Assembly: GCA_000421045.1 (NCBI GenBank)
Contig: ATWC01000031.1
Span: forward strand, 1 to 38,913
DNA length: 38,913 nucleotides
Direction of reading: 5' to 3'
Source: Lachnospiraceae bacterium NK4A179
GTDB lineage: Bacteria > Bacillota > Clostridia > Lachnospirales > Lachnospiraceae
This document shows, one piece after another, positions 23,895 through 33,054 of this stretch. The position numbers and the translations under genes are program-made. Numbering within the stretch: position 1 is the first letter of the stretch; each line of letters opens with the position of its first letter. The notes under the pieces were generated by a model. The model worked only from the letters and a program-made list of their open reading frames with translations. It was not told the DNA's origin and did not search any database.

Positions 23895-24973
23895 TTGTTC
23901 TGAAGATCCTTCTTTCCTTTGATCACTGCCTCCCAGAGGCCATTTAAATATGCTGCGCCAAGTGCTCTGTCATAAAGACCGTAACCCGGCATTCCTTTTT
24001 CGTCCCAGATCATTCTTCCGTGATCAGGTCTTACCGGACCGTCAAATCCAACCTCTATAAGAGCCTTTACGATCTCATACATATCAAAGCTTCCGTCTTC
24101 AGAAAGATGAGCAGCTTCTTCAAAATCAAGACCTTCGCTGTAACGTATATTTCTGATATGTGCAAAATGTATCCTGCCCTCAAGCGATCTGATGATATCG
24201 GGAAGATCATTATTCTTGTCCGATCCGAGTGATCCGGTGCATAGTGTCATTCCGTTGTGAACATCATCAACTGCCTTCATGAGTTTCAGTACATTCTCTT
24301 TGTTTGTGATGATCCTCGGAAGTCCGAACACACTGTGTGCCGGATCATCGGGATGTATCGCCATCTTGATATCGTACTTATTGCAGACAGGCATTATCTT
24401 TTCAAGAAAATAAACAAGATTGTTGAAGAGATCTTCTTCCGAAACATTTTCATAAAGATCGAACAGTCTGTGTATCTCAGCCATTCTTTCCGGCTCCCAG
24501 CCCGGCATTACAGTTCCGTTCGTATTGTCTTTTATGGAATCAAACATCTTCTCCGGATCGGTGTTTTTTACTACCTCATCTTCATAAGCCATTACGGTCG
24601 ATCCGTCGGGACGTTCTTTTGCAAGATTTGTTCTAGTCCAGTCAAATACAGGCATGAAGTTGTAACATACCATGTGAATATCTTCTTCACCGAGAGCCTC
24701 AAGTGTCTTTATATAATTCTCTATATAAAGCTCCCTGTCGCCGGTTCCGGCTTTTATATCATCATGTACATTAACGCTCTCGATACCTGAGATCTTAAGA
24801 CCTGCAGCTGCTGCATCAGCCTTAAGAGATTTTATCTCTTCACGAGTCCAAAGCTCTCCCGGCTTCTTTCCGTAAAGAGTAGTGATCACTCCTTTTACTC
24901 CGGGAATCTGAGCGATATACCTTATCGGTATAGTGTCATATCCGGTTCCGAACCATCTGAATGTCATTTCCAT
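23891..24973 (-). CDS. uxuA: Mannonate dehydratase
   Basis: The 360-residue protein starts MEMTFRWFGTGYDTIPI and matches UxuA throughout, including the metal-binding segments AIHPDDPAHSVFG, TLCTGSLG, IHFAHIRN and RPDHGRMIW. These supply the His, Cys, His and Asp ligands known for this family. The enzyme converts D-mannonate to 2-keto-3-deoxygluconate. The ATG at 24973 has AGGA 10 bases upstream; the frame stays open to 25150, but the extra residues are not family-like and cross the regulatory region. Its length matches the Gram-positive UxuA class. It is the first gene of the uronate operon. Confidence 0.95.
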   Translation of the reverse strand: MEMTFRWFGTGYDTIPIRYIAQIPGVKGVITTLYGKKPGELWTREEIKSLKADAAAAGLKISGIESVNVHDDIKAGTGDRELYIENYIKTLEALGEEDIHMVCYNFMPVFDWTRTNLAKERPDGSTVMAYEDEVVKNTDPEKMFDSIKDNTNGTVMPGWEPERMAEIHRLFDLYENVSEEDLFNNLVYFLEKIMPVCNKYDIKMAIHPDDPAHSVFGLPRIITNKENVLKLMKAVDDVHNGMTLCTGSLGSDKNNDLPDIIRSLEGRIHFAHIRNIRYSEGLDFEEAAHLSEDGSFDMYEIVKALIEVGFDGPVRPDHGRMIWDEKGMPGYGLYDRALGAAYLNGLWEAVIKGKKDLQNK

Positions 24974-25030
24974 ATTTTCTGTTTCCTGTTCTTTAAATTT
25001 TTTCCCAAAAAGCAAGGTGTTTGCGTTTGT

Positions 25031-25122
25031 TTGTGCACAATTTACAACATTGTTTGCTATGTCTTGTGCGTTTTTGCATAATGCACAATACGAGCTACTT
25101 CTTATTGTGTAATTTTGCACAA
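25031..25122. promoter_or_regulatory. Cluster of TTGTGC/GCACAA half-sites upstream of uxuA
   Basis: The 305-base gap between uxuA and the AraC gene contains a perfect palindrome TTGTGCACAA (25031-25040), an inverted pair TTGTGC-N13-GCACAA (25064-25088) and a third pair TTGTG/CACAA (25105-25122). They lie 58-149 bases before the uxuA start. These are candidate operators for the divergent AraC regulator or a CRP-like factor; which one is inference. No convincing -35/-10 pair for uxuA could be chosen. The rest of the gap holds the AraC promoter. Confidence 0.5.
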
Positions 25123-25224
25123 ATTTCAGGATTATGATACTTTTTCCCAATTTCCTCTATACATCCTGACGACAAAATTATAAAGTTTAGAGCAATAATT
25201 GAACATTGTTGTAACTGTCTGAAA

Positions 25225-25243
25225 CATTGCAGAGACTGCAATG
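25225..25243. promoter_or_regulatory. Perfect palindrome over the -35 box of the AraC-family gene
   Basis: CATTGCAG-AGA-CTGCAATG (25225-25243) has 8-base perfect arms and covers the probable -35 TTGCAG (25227-25232). It is a candidate repression site. Confidence 0.55.
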
Positions 25244-25255
25244 ATATGCTATTTT
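25227..25255 (+). promoter_or_regulatory. Promoter of the AraC-family regulator gene
   Basis: -35 TTGCAG (25227-25232), a 17-base spacer and -10 TATTTT (25250-25255) lie 23 bases before the ATG at 25279. Confidence 0.5.
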
Positions 25256-25278
25256 TGTAGTAAACGAGGTAACTAAAC

Positions 25279-26181
25279 ATGAAAAATGATGAACTGAGAT
25301 CACCATTTACGACAAGACAATATATGTTGTCTGAGGATTATGAGATTTACTTCTACAGCGATCTTCGCATCAAACCAACTCCCCTTCACACTCATCCGTA
25401 CTATGAATTCATGTTCTTTGTACAGGGAGATGCTGTGATGGTAACAGGCAACCGGACTTTCAAGCTTGAACCCGGAGATATGATACTTATCCCACCCGGG
25501 GTACCGCATCATTCAATAATAAAAAACCCCGACGTTCTATATCAGCGTTTTATCATCTGGATAAGCGCCGAGCTTTACGGACATCTTTCTAAACTGTCGC
25601 CGGATTACAATCTGGTATTTTCGCTTTCAGCGGAGAAAGGATGCTACAGACACCACTACGACACGCTTGAATTCAATAATATCCAGACCTATATATTTGA
25701 AATTTTGCGAGAGCGACATTTCGAACGTTACGGAAGAGACGCAAGGATACAGATACTTATTCAGAGTCTGATACTGAGCATTAACCGGACTGCATACGAG
25801 ACTATACATCCGCCGGTACTTAAGAAAGAAGCCGATCTTTATCAGAAGATCCTTGATTATATAGATTCACATCTGTCGGAAAATATATCACTCGACAGTA
25901 TTGCCGAATATTTTTATGTATCAAAATCACACGTATCACACACGATAAAAATGGGAACAGGCCTGTCCACTAACCGGTATATAAAGAAAAAAAGACTGGA
26001 GCAGTTCCGTTCCATGCTTATCAGCACCGACGACATAAATACTGCCTGTCGTGACTGCGGCTTTACGGAATACTCTACTTTTTTCAGAGCCTTCAAGGAA
26101 GAATACGGTGTTTCACCAAACGAATACAGAAAACAGCTTGCTGAAGAACGAAAACTTTTTGCTGAAGAAAAAAACAAATAA
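25279..26181 (+). CDS. AraC-family transcriptional regulator with cupin sensor domain
   Basis: The 300-residue protein has an N-terminal cupin (about 35-100: HTHPYYEFMFFVQGD and LEPGDMILIPPGVPHH). Its C-terminal double helix-turn-helix (about 195-290) has SLDSIAEYFYVSKSHVSH and the family signature CRDCGFTEYSTFFRAFKEEYG followed by SPNEYRK. It diverges from uxuA, so control of the uronate uptake and breakdown operon is likely, with a sugar or sugar acid as ligand; both are inference from position. GAGGTAA lies before the ATG. A bidirectional terminator follows. Confidence 0.92.
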   Translation: MKNDELRSPFTTRQYMLSEDYEIYFYSDLRIKPTPLHTHPYYEFMFFVQGDAVMVTGNRTFKLEPGDMILIPPGVPHHSIIKNPDVLYQRFIIWISAELYGHLSKLSPDYNLVFSLSAEKGCYRHHYDTLEFNNIQTYIFEILRERHFERYGRDARIQILIQSLILSINRTAYETIHPPVLKKEADLYQKILDYIDSHLSENISLDSIAEYFYVSKSHVSHTIKMGTGLSTNRYIKKKRLEQFRSMLISTDDINTACRDCGFTEYSTFFRAFKEEYGVSPNEYRKQLAEERKLFAEEKNK

Positions 26182-26193
26182 ATTTACTGCGAC

Positions 26194-26230
26194 AAAAAAG
26201 TCCCGGAGCCGTATGGTCCGGGACTTTTTT
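26194..26230. terminator. Bidirectional rho-independent terminator
   Basis: Arms AAAAAAGTCCCGGA (26194-26207) and TCCGGGACTTTTTT (26217-26230) with a 9-base loop separate the convergent AraC and soluble chemoreceptor genes. Confidence 0.92.
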
Positions 26231-26251
26231 CTGAATGAACGTTATTACATT

Positions 26252-27085
26252 CTATTTTGTTTTTACATACTCGGAAACCTCTCCTGCGAATTTTGTGATA
26301 TTCACAAGTGAATCCGAAACCCTGGCAGTTTCTTCTGCCTGCTGAGTTGCAGTAACACTGACTTTGTCCACTGCATCTTTTACTTTATTTACCGAATCGG
26401 TTATTCCGCCAAGCGACTCACTGATCTCTTTTGCGGAATTGCCGCTGACCTGAGCAAGCTTACCCATTTCCGAAGCAACAACGGTAAAGCCTCTTCCTGC
26501 ATCTCCGCTTCTTGCAGCTTCTATGGATGCATTAAGCGCAAGTATATTTGACTTAGAAGCATTGCTCCGTATGGTATCAACCATCCTTGAAGCTTTTTTA
26601 ACAACTTCCTCAACCTGACGTGTTATATCCCTGATGTTATCAAGCTGTTCAACAAGCTTGCCTGCACCCTCATCGATCTTTTCTACCCCTTGCATCGATG
26701 AACTCAGTTCATTGCCGAGCTCTTCAATTGAACTGGTAATCTTTATATCTCTCTCCAGCGAATAAGCACATGTAACACACCCAACAACAACACCGCCTTC
26801 ATGAACCGGTGTAACGATGCCTTTAACCGGGATGCCAAGAACTTCCTTGGGAAGAATACTTACATCCTGTTTACCTGTTTCCATTACGGTAAGCATGGTA
26901 TTATGTGCGGGAATATTCCTGTCAAGCGGTACTCCGGGTACAGCAGCAGGCATCTTAAACCCTGATGCAGGCCAGGTCGCAAGGGTCATTTCCCTGTCGC
27001 AAAGCGACAATTGGCAATCAACTCCGGTAAAGTTTTTTACAAGCGGAAGTACGATCTTTAAAGCTTCAAGTGTTTTGCTTTCCAT
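26252..27085 (-). CDS. Soluble chemoreceptor (MCP) with a four-cysteine N-terminal sensor domain
   Basis: The 277-residue protein has no signal or membrane segment. Residues 1-115 form a compact sensor domain with C24, C29 (VDCQLSLCD) and C103, C106 ([10 protein letters not shown]). The rest is a short MCP signalling domain with hairpin tip [20 protein letters not shown] (about 178-197). Start ATG 27085 has AAAGGCG upstream; the frame could begin at 27145, but that adds unrelated residues. Cytosolic MCPs usually report metabolic or redox state to CheA. Two Cys pairs suggest metal or redox sensing; this is inference. The function of the sensor fold was not recognised. Confidence 0.85.
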   Translation of the reverse strand: MESKTLEALKIVLPLVKNFTGVDCQLSLCDREMTLATWPASGFKMPAAVPGVPLDRNIPAHNTMLTVMETGKQDVSILPKEVLGIPVKGIVTPVHEGGVVVGCVTCAYSLERDIKITSSIEELGNELSSSMQGVEKIDEGAGKLVEQLDNIRDITRQVEEVVKKASRMVDTIRSNASKSNILALNASIEAARSGDAGRGFTVVASEMGKLAQVSGNSAKEISESLGGITDSVNKVKDAVDKVSVTATQQAEETARVSDSLVNITKFAGEVSEYVKTK

Positions 27086-27160
27086 GGTATCGCCTTTCTG
27101 ATCAATCTGTAATTTTTGATACGTTCTGCAGTTATGCTGCCACAAGTATCTCTATCAGAT

Positions 27161-27166
27161 ATTATA
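27161..27166 (-). promoter_or_regulatory. Consensus -10 box before the soluble chemoreceptor gene
   Basis: The perfect hexamer TATAAT on the minus strand lies about 75 bases before the ATG at 27085. No good -35 box is seen 16-18 bases further upstream, so the promoter call is weak. Confidence 0.35.
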
Positions 27167-27208
27167 CCCTATTACGATCGGATTCGGTACCATTCATTTC
27201 TAAAAAAA

Positions 27209-27242
27209 TTGCTATTCACAGCCCTCGTGCTGTGAATAGCAA
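27209..27242 (-). terminator. Strong terminator of the LRR/SLH surface protein gene
   Basis: A perfect 14-base stem (27209-27222 with 27229-27242) and a 6-base loop are followed on the minus strand by seven T. It starts 18 bases after the stop codon at 27260. Confidence 0.93.
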
Positions 27243-27259
27243 CTAAAAATACTATCTTG

Positions 27260-30200
27260 TCACTGTATGGTAAGAGGCTTTGCCTTGATCTTATATTTCA
27301 CCGTCTTAAAACCGCCATACTCTCCGGTTCCTTTGATCACTACTGCGGCATTACCTTTACCGGTATTATTTCTGTATGTGTTCTTTAATACAGAATATTC
27401 AGGTATTGCTCCGCCCAGCCTCAGCTGTATGTCATTCTTTGAAAGCTTTATTTCATTTCCGTTATAGATCTTTTCACCTGATACGGAAACCTTTGCCTTT
27501 GATATATCACGGCCGGGAGCAATAACTCTGAAAGTAACCGTTGCGGCAGTTCCTTCATATGCAGAACCCGGAGCGCCATATACGGTAAGCCTTAAGCTTG
27601 TGTTCACAGGGATCACATCGCCTGCTTCTACCCTGGCACCTGCAGCCCTCTGTACCATCGCACCTGTTGCAGACTTTACTTCGGTAGCCTTTGCATATGT
27701 ATAGATCAGATTCTTTGAATATCCTTTGCCTGCAGGAAGCTTCTTACCGTTTGAATCTAATATCGTCAGCTTAGTCTTGCAGTTAAATGCTTTATCTTTC
27801 CATTCAACGTCATTTGCAAGTATCGTAAGCTTCTTAAGGTCACTCTTTTCAACAGTAAATGTCACAGGAATACTGCCTGTATAATTGCCCTTTCCTTTGA
27901 CTGTGATAGTAGCTACTGCTCCGGCAGTTTTATTATTTGTATATTTCAAAGTGTAATCGCGACCTTCAACAAGCGCGATATCATCAACCGTGACTACAAC
28001 CGAAGGCTTAGCTCCGCCATTTACAAATACTGCCTTTTCAGGGCTCTTTACACTGATCTTATGACCGGCACCGCCATTTGAAAGATCGATCTTATTTATC
28101 TTGAATGACTTTTTGATCGTTCCGCTGTATCCGTTCACACCGTTTACTACAACAGTAGCCTTGCCTGCACTCACGCCCTTTATAAGCACATAGTTATAAT
28201 CATATCCTGATCTTTCAGCATCAGAGAGCCCCAGATACTGATCAAGAGCAATACCCTTAAGCTCCTTACCGCCTGATGTAACCTTTACCAGTCCGTTTAA
28301 ACTTGCCTCCCTGCCGGTATAAGCCATATCAGGAATAGATGCCATATCTCCGTTCACCAGCTTAACACCTGAGGCATTAGCGGAAGGCATTGCAGTGATA
28401 GCGAAACCGATCACTGATGATGATGTGTATTTGCCCTTACCCTTTATGGTAATGGAAGCAGCGCCATTAGTCTTATTTTTCTTATATTTTACAGTATAGT
28501 CGACGCCCTTTTTGAGCAGCACGTTTCCATCATATACATTGAGATGATACGCCGCAGAACCAAACGGATCTTCTTCAAATGTCCATGCATGACCGATAGC
28601 GGGAACTTCTGAAGGAACACCTGCTACCCATATTCCCTTCATGACATCTTCGATCTTTTTTCCTTCTTTTTCCAGTTTGGTGAGAAGTTCAACCCTGTCA
28701 GCTTCCTTAACATCACCCCATCCGACAGCATTTATGGAAGCCTCTTTAGGGATATCAACACCGGGAACCGGCTCAGGCTTCTCTTCAGGGATCTCTGCAG
28801 GTTCTTCCTCAGGATCTACTATAGGAGCATCTTCAGGAATTTCTTCAGGCTTCTCTTCAGGCTTCTCTTCAGGTTTTTCTTCAGGGTTTTCCTCTGTAGA
28901 TTCTATCGGATCCCCTGCACTCTTAGGATCTTCCTTGGGATCTACGTATGTAGTATTCTCATAAGGCGTAGTCTTCAGGTCAGGAAGGTGTACAGGGTTA
29001 CCGCCTTCGCTCATTCTCTGTGCATAAGATGCTGCTTCATCAAGATTACAGAGATTATGAAGATCTTCCTTAAATTCAGTAATAGTTATCCTGCCATGAG
29101 GCTTGCAGTATTCAGCATCCTTTTCATAATAATTTACATGAAACTGTATGGACCATGTGAACGGCCCCCATGCATAGAAGTCAATATCATTGTAGTCTTT
29201 ATAAAAGTCTGTACGACCATAGTCAAACGCATCGCCCAGTTTAAGCGTTCTGGCAAATCTATGCGCCATAAGCGCCCAGTCCTGCCTGCTGACAGGCTGA
29301 CTGCCGTTGAAAGTATCATCACAGAGCACAGGGTAACCAAAGCAGATATCATGATCCTCGCCCCACTTGATGGCATCCCTATACGGATTATCAGCACTGA
29401 TATCAGTAAATCTGGGAGCCCCGCTTACCGCAGGCTTTCCTGCAAGTTCATAGAGACTCTGAATAGCACCGTATCTTGTGACAAACTTATCGGTATCGGA
29501 ATGACCGTCATTTATATTCAGAACACTGTCAGGTACCTTTTCTCCTTTGAATTCTGCATTTACCTTTACATTATCATGAACTCCGACAACATATGTCATC
29601 TCATCTAAAGGATCGCCGCTTCCGCCATAATAAAGTTCCTTGAAGTACACTGAATTGCCGAACTTCTCCGGTTCGACCACATATTTTCCTTCATTGAACG
29701 CCTTGCAAAGACTGTAATTCTTGCTTAGGTCTAAGGTTTCATCTTCAAGCCCGTGAAGGCCGTATGCAAGCAGGTAATAAAGCTTCGGATTGTGTGAAAG
29801 ATCCAGCTTTTTAAGCTTTGTATTACACTGAATTGCAAGATAGGTAAGCTCAGGATTCTTCGAAAGATCGATCTCCTTTAAATTATCATAATTAGGCGCA
29901 GGACCAAGGTTACCTGCAGAAAGCTCTTGCAGATTAGGATTGTGAGTCACATCTATCTCACTCATGTTGGTATATGCAACTACAAGATAATTAAGATCGG
30001 GCATCCCGCTTACATCTATATTTCCAAGCTCTCTGTTGTACCAGCAATCGAGCCTCTTCATCATCTTATTCTGGGTGACATCAAGTGATTTCAGATTATT
30101 ATTTTTTATAGACAGATTGGTTAGCCTGGGATTGTGTGTAAGATCTATCTCCGTAAGGCCATCGTTTGCGCAGAACAGATGCTCAAGAGCCGGATTCTTA

Positions 30201-30763
30201 GTCACATCCAGCTTCCCAAGGTCTGGATTATCACTGCACTCGATATAAGCCATCTTATCATTTTGTGTGAAATCCAGTGATCTGAGGTTGCAATGATAAC
30301 AATAAATCCACTCCATATCCTTACATGCACTCGTATCCAGTTTAGTAAGGCCGCAATCGGAGCACCAGATACCAGTAACATTCACCATCTTTGAAAGATC
30401 GATAGATGTGAGTCCGGGATTATCCCTGCACCAAATGCCGATAATAGAGTCAGAAAAATATTCCATTCCCTTCAGGGAAGTAATGCCCATATTCTCACAA
30501 TGAATGTTACGGATATACTGAAACTCATTTTCAGTAACATTTCCGTATTCATTCCTCTCAATACTGATCCATCCGTCTCCATTTCTGTCAAATGCATCCC
30601 TAATATATTCCCTGAATACTTGATCCGGAAAGTGGGCTTCATCAATAGGCACGGGAGCAGGATCAGGTGCAGGCTCATCAGCATTAACAGGCAGTGATCC
30701 TACAAGCAGTATTGCAGCCGCCTGGCAGAATAATGCAGCAACTGTTTTGATAATTCTTTTCAT
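27260..30763 (-). CDS. Large secreted surface protein: EF-hand, leucine-rich repeats, SLH-like region, Glu/Pro linker, Ig-like repeats
   Basis: The 1167-residue protein starts at ATG 30763 (GGAGG six bases upstream; the frame is open to 30778). A signal peptide (about 1-28, ending VNADEP) is followed by a short Pro/Asp/Ala stretch and one EF-hand loop (DRNGDGWISIE, about 58-68). About a dozen leucine-rich repeats with the core LxxIDLTHNPxLxxL follow (about 85-380). An SLH-like pair (about 448-580: FTDISADNPYRDAIKWGED) comes next, then a Glu/Pro-rich linker (about 605-680). Several beta-domain repeats with KGKGKYTSS, KGKGNYTGS and KGTGEYGG motifs run to the end. SLH domains anchor proteins to cell-wall polymers; the LRRs probably bind a ligand or surface. 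No sortase motif is seen. Confidence 0.9.
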   Translation of the reverse strand: MKRIIKTVAALFCQAAAILLVGSLPVNADEPAPDPAPVPIDEAHFPDQVFREYIRDAFDRNGDGWISIERNEYGNVTENEFQYIRNIHCENMGITSLKGMEYFSDSIIGIWCRDNPGLTSIDLSKMVNVTGIWCSDCGLTKLDTSACKDMEWIYCYHCNLRSLDFTQNDKMAYIECSDNPDLGKLDVTKNPALEHLFCANDGLTEIDLTHNPRLTNLSIKNNNLKSLDVTQNKMMKRLDCWYNRELGNIDVSGMPDLNYLVVAYTNMSEIDVTHNPNLQELSAGNLGPAPNYDNLKEIDLSKNPELTYLAIQCNTKLKKLDLSHNPKLYYLLAYGLHGLEDETLDLSKNYSLCKAFNEGKYVVEPEKFGNSVYFKELYYGGSGDPLDEMTYVVGVHDNVKVNAEFKGEKVPDSVLNINDGHSDTDKFVTRYGAIQSLYELAGKPAVSGAPRFTDISADNPYRDAIKWGEDHDICFGYPVLCDDTFNGSQPVSRQDWALMAHRFARTLKLGDAFDYGRTDFYKDYNDIDFYAWGPFTWSIQFHVNYYEKDAEYCKPHGRITITEFKEDLHNLCNLDEAASYAQRMSEGGNPVHLPDLKTTPYENTTYVDPKEDPKSAGDPIESTEENPEEKPEEKPEEKPEEIPEDAPIVDPEEEPAEIPEEKPEPVPGVDIPKEASINAVGWGDVKEADRVELLTKLEKEGKKIEDVMKGIWVAGVPSEVPAIGHAWTFEEDPFGSAAYHLNVYDGNVLLKKGVDYTVKYKKNKTNGAASITIKGKGKYTSSSVIGFAITAMPSANASGVKLVNGDMASIPDMAYTGREASLNGLVKVTSGGKELKGIALDQYLGLSDAERSGYDYNYVLIKGVSAGKATVVVNGVNGYSGTIKKSFKINKIDLSNGGAGHKISVKSPEKAVFVNGGAKPSVVVTVDDIALVEGRDYTLKYTNNKTAGAVATITVKGKGNYTGSIPVTFTVEKSDLKKLTILANDVEWKDKAFNCKTKLTILDSNGKKLPAGKGYSKNLIYTYAKATEVKSATGAMVQRAAGARVEAGDVIPVNTSLRLTVYGAPGSAYEGTAATVTFRVIAPGRDISKAKVSVSGEKIYNGNEIKLSKNDIQLRLGGAIPEYSVLKNTYRNNTGKGNAAVVIKGTGEYGGFKTVKYKIKAKPLTIQ
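28779..28963 (-). repeat. In-frame 12-bp repeats coding the Glu/Pro-rich linker
   Basis: Within the surface protein gene, nearly identical 12-base units coding Pro-Glu-Glu-Lys are repeated in tandem (clearest at about 28838-28886). They form a flexible spacer between the SLH-like region and the Ig-like repeats. The repeat number could vary by slippage without changing frame. Confidence 0.7.
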
Positions 30764-30832
30764 TTTTGTCCTCCACAAAGAGTAATCGGCTTATGCGTTA
30801 AAACGATTTACCTGTTTGAAAAAATCGACTAA

Positions 30833-30861
30833 ATTATATTTCAACGAAATTTCAATGTAAA
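30833..30861 (-). promoter_or_regulatory. Strong promoter of the LRR/SLH surface protein gene
   Basis: On the minus strand -35 TTTACA (30861-30856), a 17-base spacer and the perfect -10 TATAAT (30838-30833) lie about 70 bases before the ATG at 30763. Confidence 0.8.
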
Positions 30862-30895
30862 TAATTCAGACATGAACAGCAAAAAAAAGAGCATA

Positions 30896-30924
30896 AAAAA
30901 AGAGGGGTATGTCCCCTCTTTTTT
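30896..30924 (-). terminator. Terminator of the dCache chemoreceptor gene
   Basis: Arms AAAAAAGAGGGG (30896-30907) and CCCCTCTTTTTT (30913-30924) with a 5-base loop lie 46 bases past the stop at 30970. Confidence 0.9.
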
Positions 30925-30969
30925 GTGACTTATTCTCCGTTTTGATATTTGAGCTTCAGCATTTGAACT

Positions 30970-32979
30970 TTAGAGCTTGAAATTCTTCAGATCGTTTACT
31001 ATCCCGGAGGAATAGCCGTTCAGTTTATTCGATACTTCCTGAAGCTTAGTTGTCTCGGATGAGATCTTGTCGCTTTCGGTAACGATCTGTTCACTCAGGT
31101 CAAGTATCTCATTAACCGTGGCTACCTGTTCCTCTGTTGATGCGGCATTTCCTGTAGCCACATCATTTATCCTGCTTATGCCATCAGTGATATCCGAAAT
31201 AGCCTCCGTAGCATTTGTTACATCACGGAAGATAGATTCAAAGGAATGATTGGATCGTTCAACACCTGACAGGCAGCTTTCCATATCACGGAGACATTCA
31301 TCAGCTTTCGTATTTATATCCATGATATTCTTCGTAATAGTCTCTACAAGTACACTGATATCCTGAGTCGCTTCCGTTGACTGGGTTGCAAGAGAACCAA
31401 CCTCGCTCGCTACTACGGCAAATCCTTTGCCCATCTCGCCTGCTCTTGCCGCCTCGATGGAAGCATTTAAGGACAGCAGATTTGTCTGTGACGAAATGCT
31501 GTTTATAGTTTCGGTGATCCCCTTTATCTCATCCACAGTTTCACTTGTTGCATGTATGATCTGTATCAAATCATTTATAGTCCCGTTCAGAGTGTTAAAA
31601 TTCTCTGTCATATTCTTCATCTCGGCTTTGCCTTCCTCTGAAGACTTAACAGTTTCGCCGCACAGATCTCTTACCTTATTGGAATTATCAACTAAGGCGG
31701 TTGATGTGGCAGCCAGATCCCCGGCAGCCGATGCCACATCTTCAATAGACCGGTTCAGGCCTTCAAGACAGGCATTAAGATGCTCGATCGAGTCGCTCTG
31801 TGAAGAATTGGAGGCAGTGAGTCCGTCCGAAATGCTCATACAGTTCGATGCACTTTCATTCATATCATCTGAGATACCGCTAAGATGAAGCAGCATTTCA
31901 CGCATACGCGAAATATATCCGTTCAGCTTTTCGCTTAATGTGGTGATCTCGTTATTGCCCTCCGTCTTCATTTCCGCGGTGAAATCACCTTCGCTCAGGT
32001 CGCCGATCTTACCTGTAACATGCGTAACAGGATTAAGATACTTGCTTATCATAAAATACAGCATTACAGCAAGCAGGATAAGCAATACAACTGATGCGAA
32101 TATCGAAAACATAGAGGACGAAAACACCTTACCGTCTATAACACTGTAAGGAGTGGCGCTTACAACGACCCATGATGTTCCTTCAACCTCAGTTGCCGCA
32201 TACATATACTTTCCGCTGTCAGTAGGCGCGGTTATTATCTTTTTTTCATCCATGGTGCGGCTTGTATTTAACGATCCCATGATCGCACCCAGGCCTTTCA
32301 GCACAGGATCGGTACTCTGAGAAACTACCGTTCCCACCGTTGCCTGATCAGTACTCAAAAGAATATCCTGAGTCTCTTTATTTATGATATAGATCTTTGT
32401 GCTGTCAGCGCTTGATTTAAAAGCGTTCATCTTTTCAGCCATCTGGTCGAATGTGATATCACTGCTTAATACCACATTATCATCAAGCTTTATGGCGCAG
32501 GCAAGACAGGTCTTTCCTGTAGAAGCATCAATATAGGGATCCGATGTGTATATCTCACCATTTCGCTCAAGAGCTCCCTTATACCATGCCCTGTCAGTAA
32601 AGACGAAATCTGCGTCAGGTACCCAGCCTGACCCGTCTAAGAATGTCATATCGTCTCCGTATCCCACATAAATATCCTGAGAATCCGGATCTGCCTCTGT
32701 AAGCGCAAGCAGAAGAGCATGCGCCTCATCATAAGTCATATCAGGCGAGTTCTTCCAAATGTTGGCAGTCTGCCATACTCTGTCCTGTATAAGACTCCAC
32801 CAATTGTATATCTCATTCGAATAAGTGATGGATTCACGGCTAAGGAGCGATTCCGTAAGATCTGTGATATGAGCGACCTGCCTGTTTATGCTTATTTCAG
32901 TTATAACAAGGATGATGATGGCGACCGCCACGATGACACGTACCATAAGAAGCTGTTTCAGGGATTTTCTCTTTTTCAT
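30970..32979 (-). CDS. Methyl-accepting chemotaxis protein with extracellular dCache domain
   Basis: The 669-residue protein is a classical transmembrane receptor. A first membrane helix (about 10-30) is followed by a dCache_1 sensor (about 40-285). A second helix (about 293-312) and a HAMP domain ([18 protein letters not shown]) follow, then a long signalling hairpin with tip [19 protein letters not shown]. In the sensor, DRAWY and a following DPYID resemble the amino-acid-binding dCache motif; the usual first Tyr is Phe by eye, so the ligand is uncertain. ATG 32979 has GAGG seven bases upstream, while the longer GTG start at 32988 does not. It lies 75 bases after the glycosidase-like gene on the same strand and may share its transcript. 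Confidence 0.93.
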   Translation of the reverse strand: MKKRKSLKQLLMVRVIVAVAIIILVITEISINRQVAHITDLTESLLSRESITYSNEIYNWWSLIQDRVWQTANIWKNSPDMTYDEAHALLLALTEADPDSQDIYVGYGDDMTFLDGSGWVPDADFVFTDRAWYKGALERNGEIYTSDPYIDASTGKTCLACAIKLDDNVVLSSDITFDQMAEKMNAFKSSADSTKIYIINKETQDILLSTDQATVGTVVSQSTDPVLKGLGAIMGSLNTSRTMDEKKIITAPTDSGKYMYAATEVEGTSWVVVSATPYSVIDGKVFSSSMFSIFASVVLLILLAVMLYFMISKYLNPVTHVTGKIGDLSEGDFTAEMKTEGNNEITTLSEKLNGYISRMREMLLHLSGISDDMNESASNCMSISDGLTASNSSQSDSIEHLNACLEGLNRSIEDVASAAGDLAATSTALVDNSNKVRDLCGETVKSSEEGKAEMKNMTENFNTLNGTINDLIQIIHATSETVDEIKGITETINSISSQTNLLSLNASIEAARAGEMGKGFAVVASEVGSLATQSTEATQDISVLVETITKNIMDINTKADECLRDMESCLSGVERSNHSFESIFRDVTNATEAISDITDGISRINDVATGNAASTEEQVATVNEILDLSEQIVTESDKISSETTKLQEVSNKLNGYSSGIVNDLKNFKL

Positions 32980-33054
32980 TTTTTGCACCTCGTTCGGTTT
33001 TAGAATGAATAAAGTCCTAAATCTTCATATGCGATAAGTATACCACAATTCCTG

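Noticed and set aside
24974-25150. 59-residue N-terminal extension of UxuA
   Set aside because: UxuA proteins begin at MEMTFRWFG-like sequence, and the extension crosses the half-site array; a ribosome binding site supports 24973.
27209-27242. 14-base perfect inverted repeat considered as a mobile-element end or attachment site
   Set aside because: Its position after a stop codon and the following T7 run make it a rho-independent terminator.
28641-28964. Plus-strand frame rich in SSGFSSGF repeats
   Set aside because: The repeats are the complement of the Pro-Glu-Glu-Lys linker of the surface protein; no start signal supports it.
28988-29608. 206-residue plus-strand open frame
   Set aside because: It is antisense to the SLH-like/LRR part of the surface protein, with no promoter, ribosome binding site or recognisable domain.
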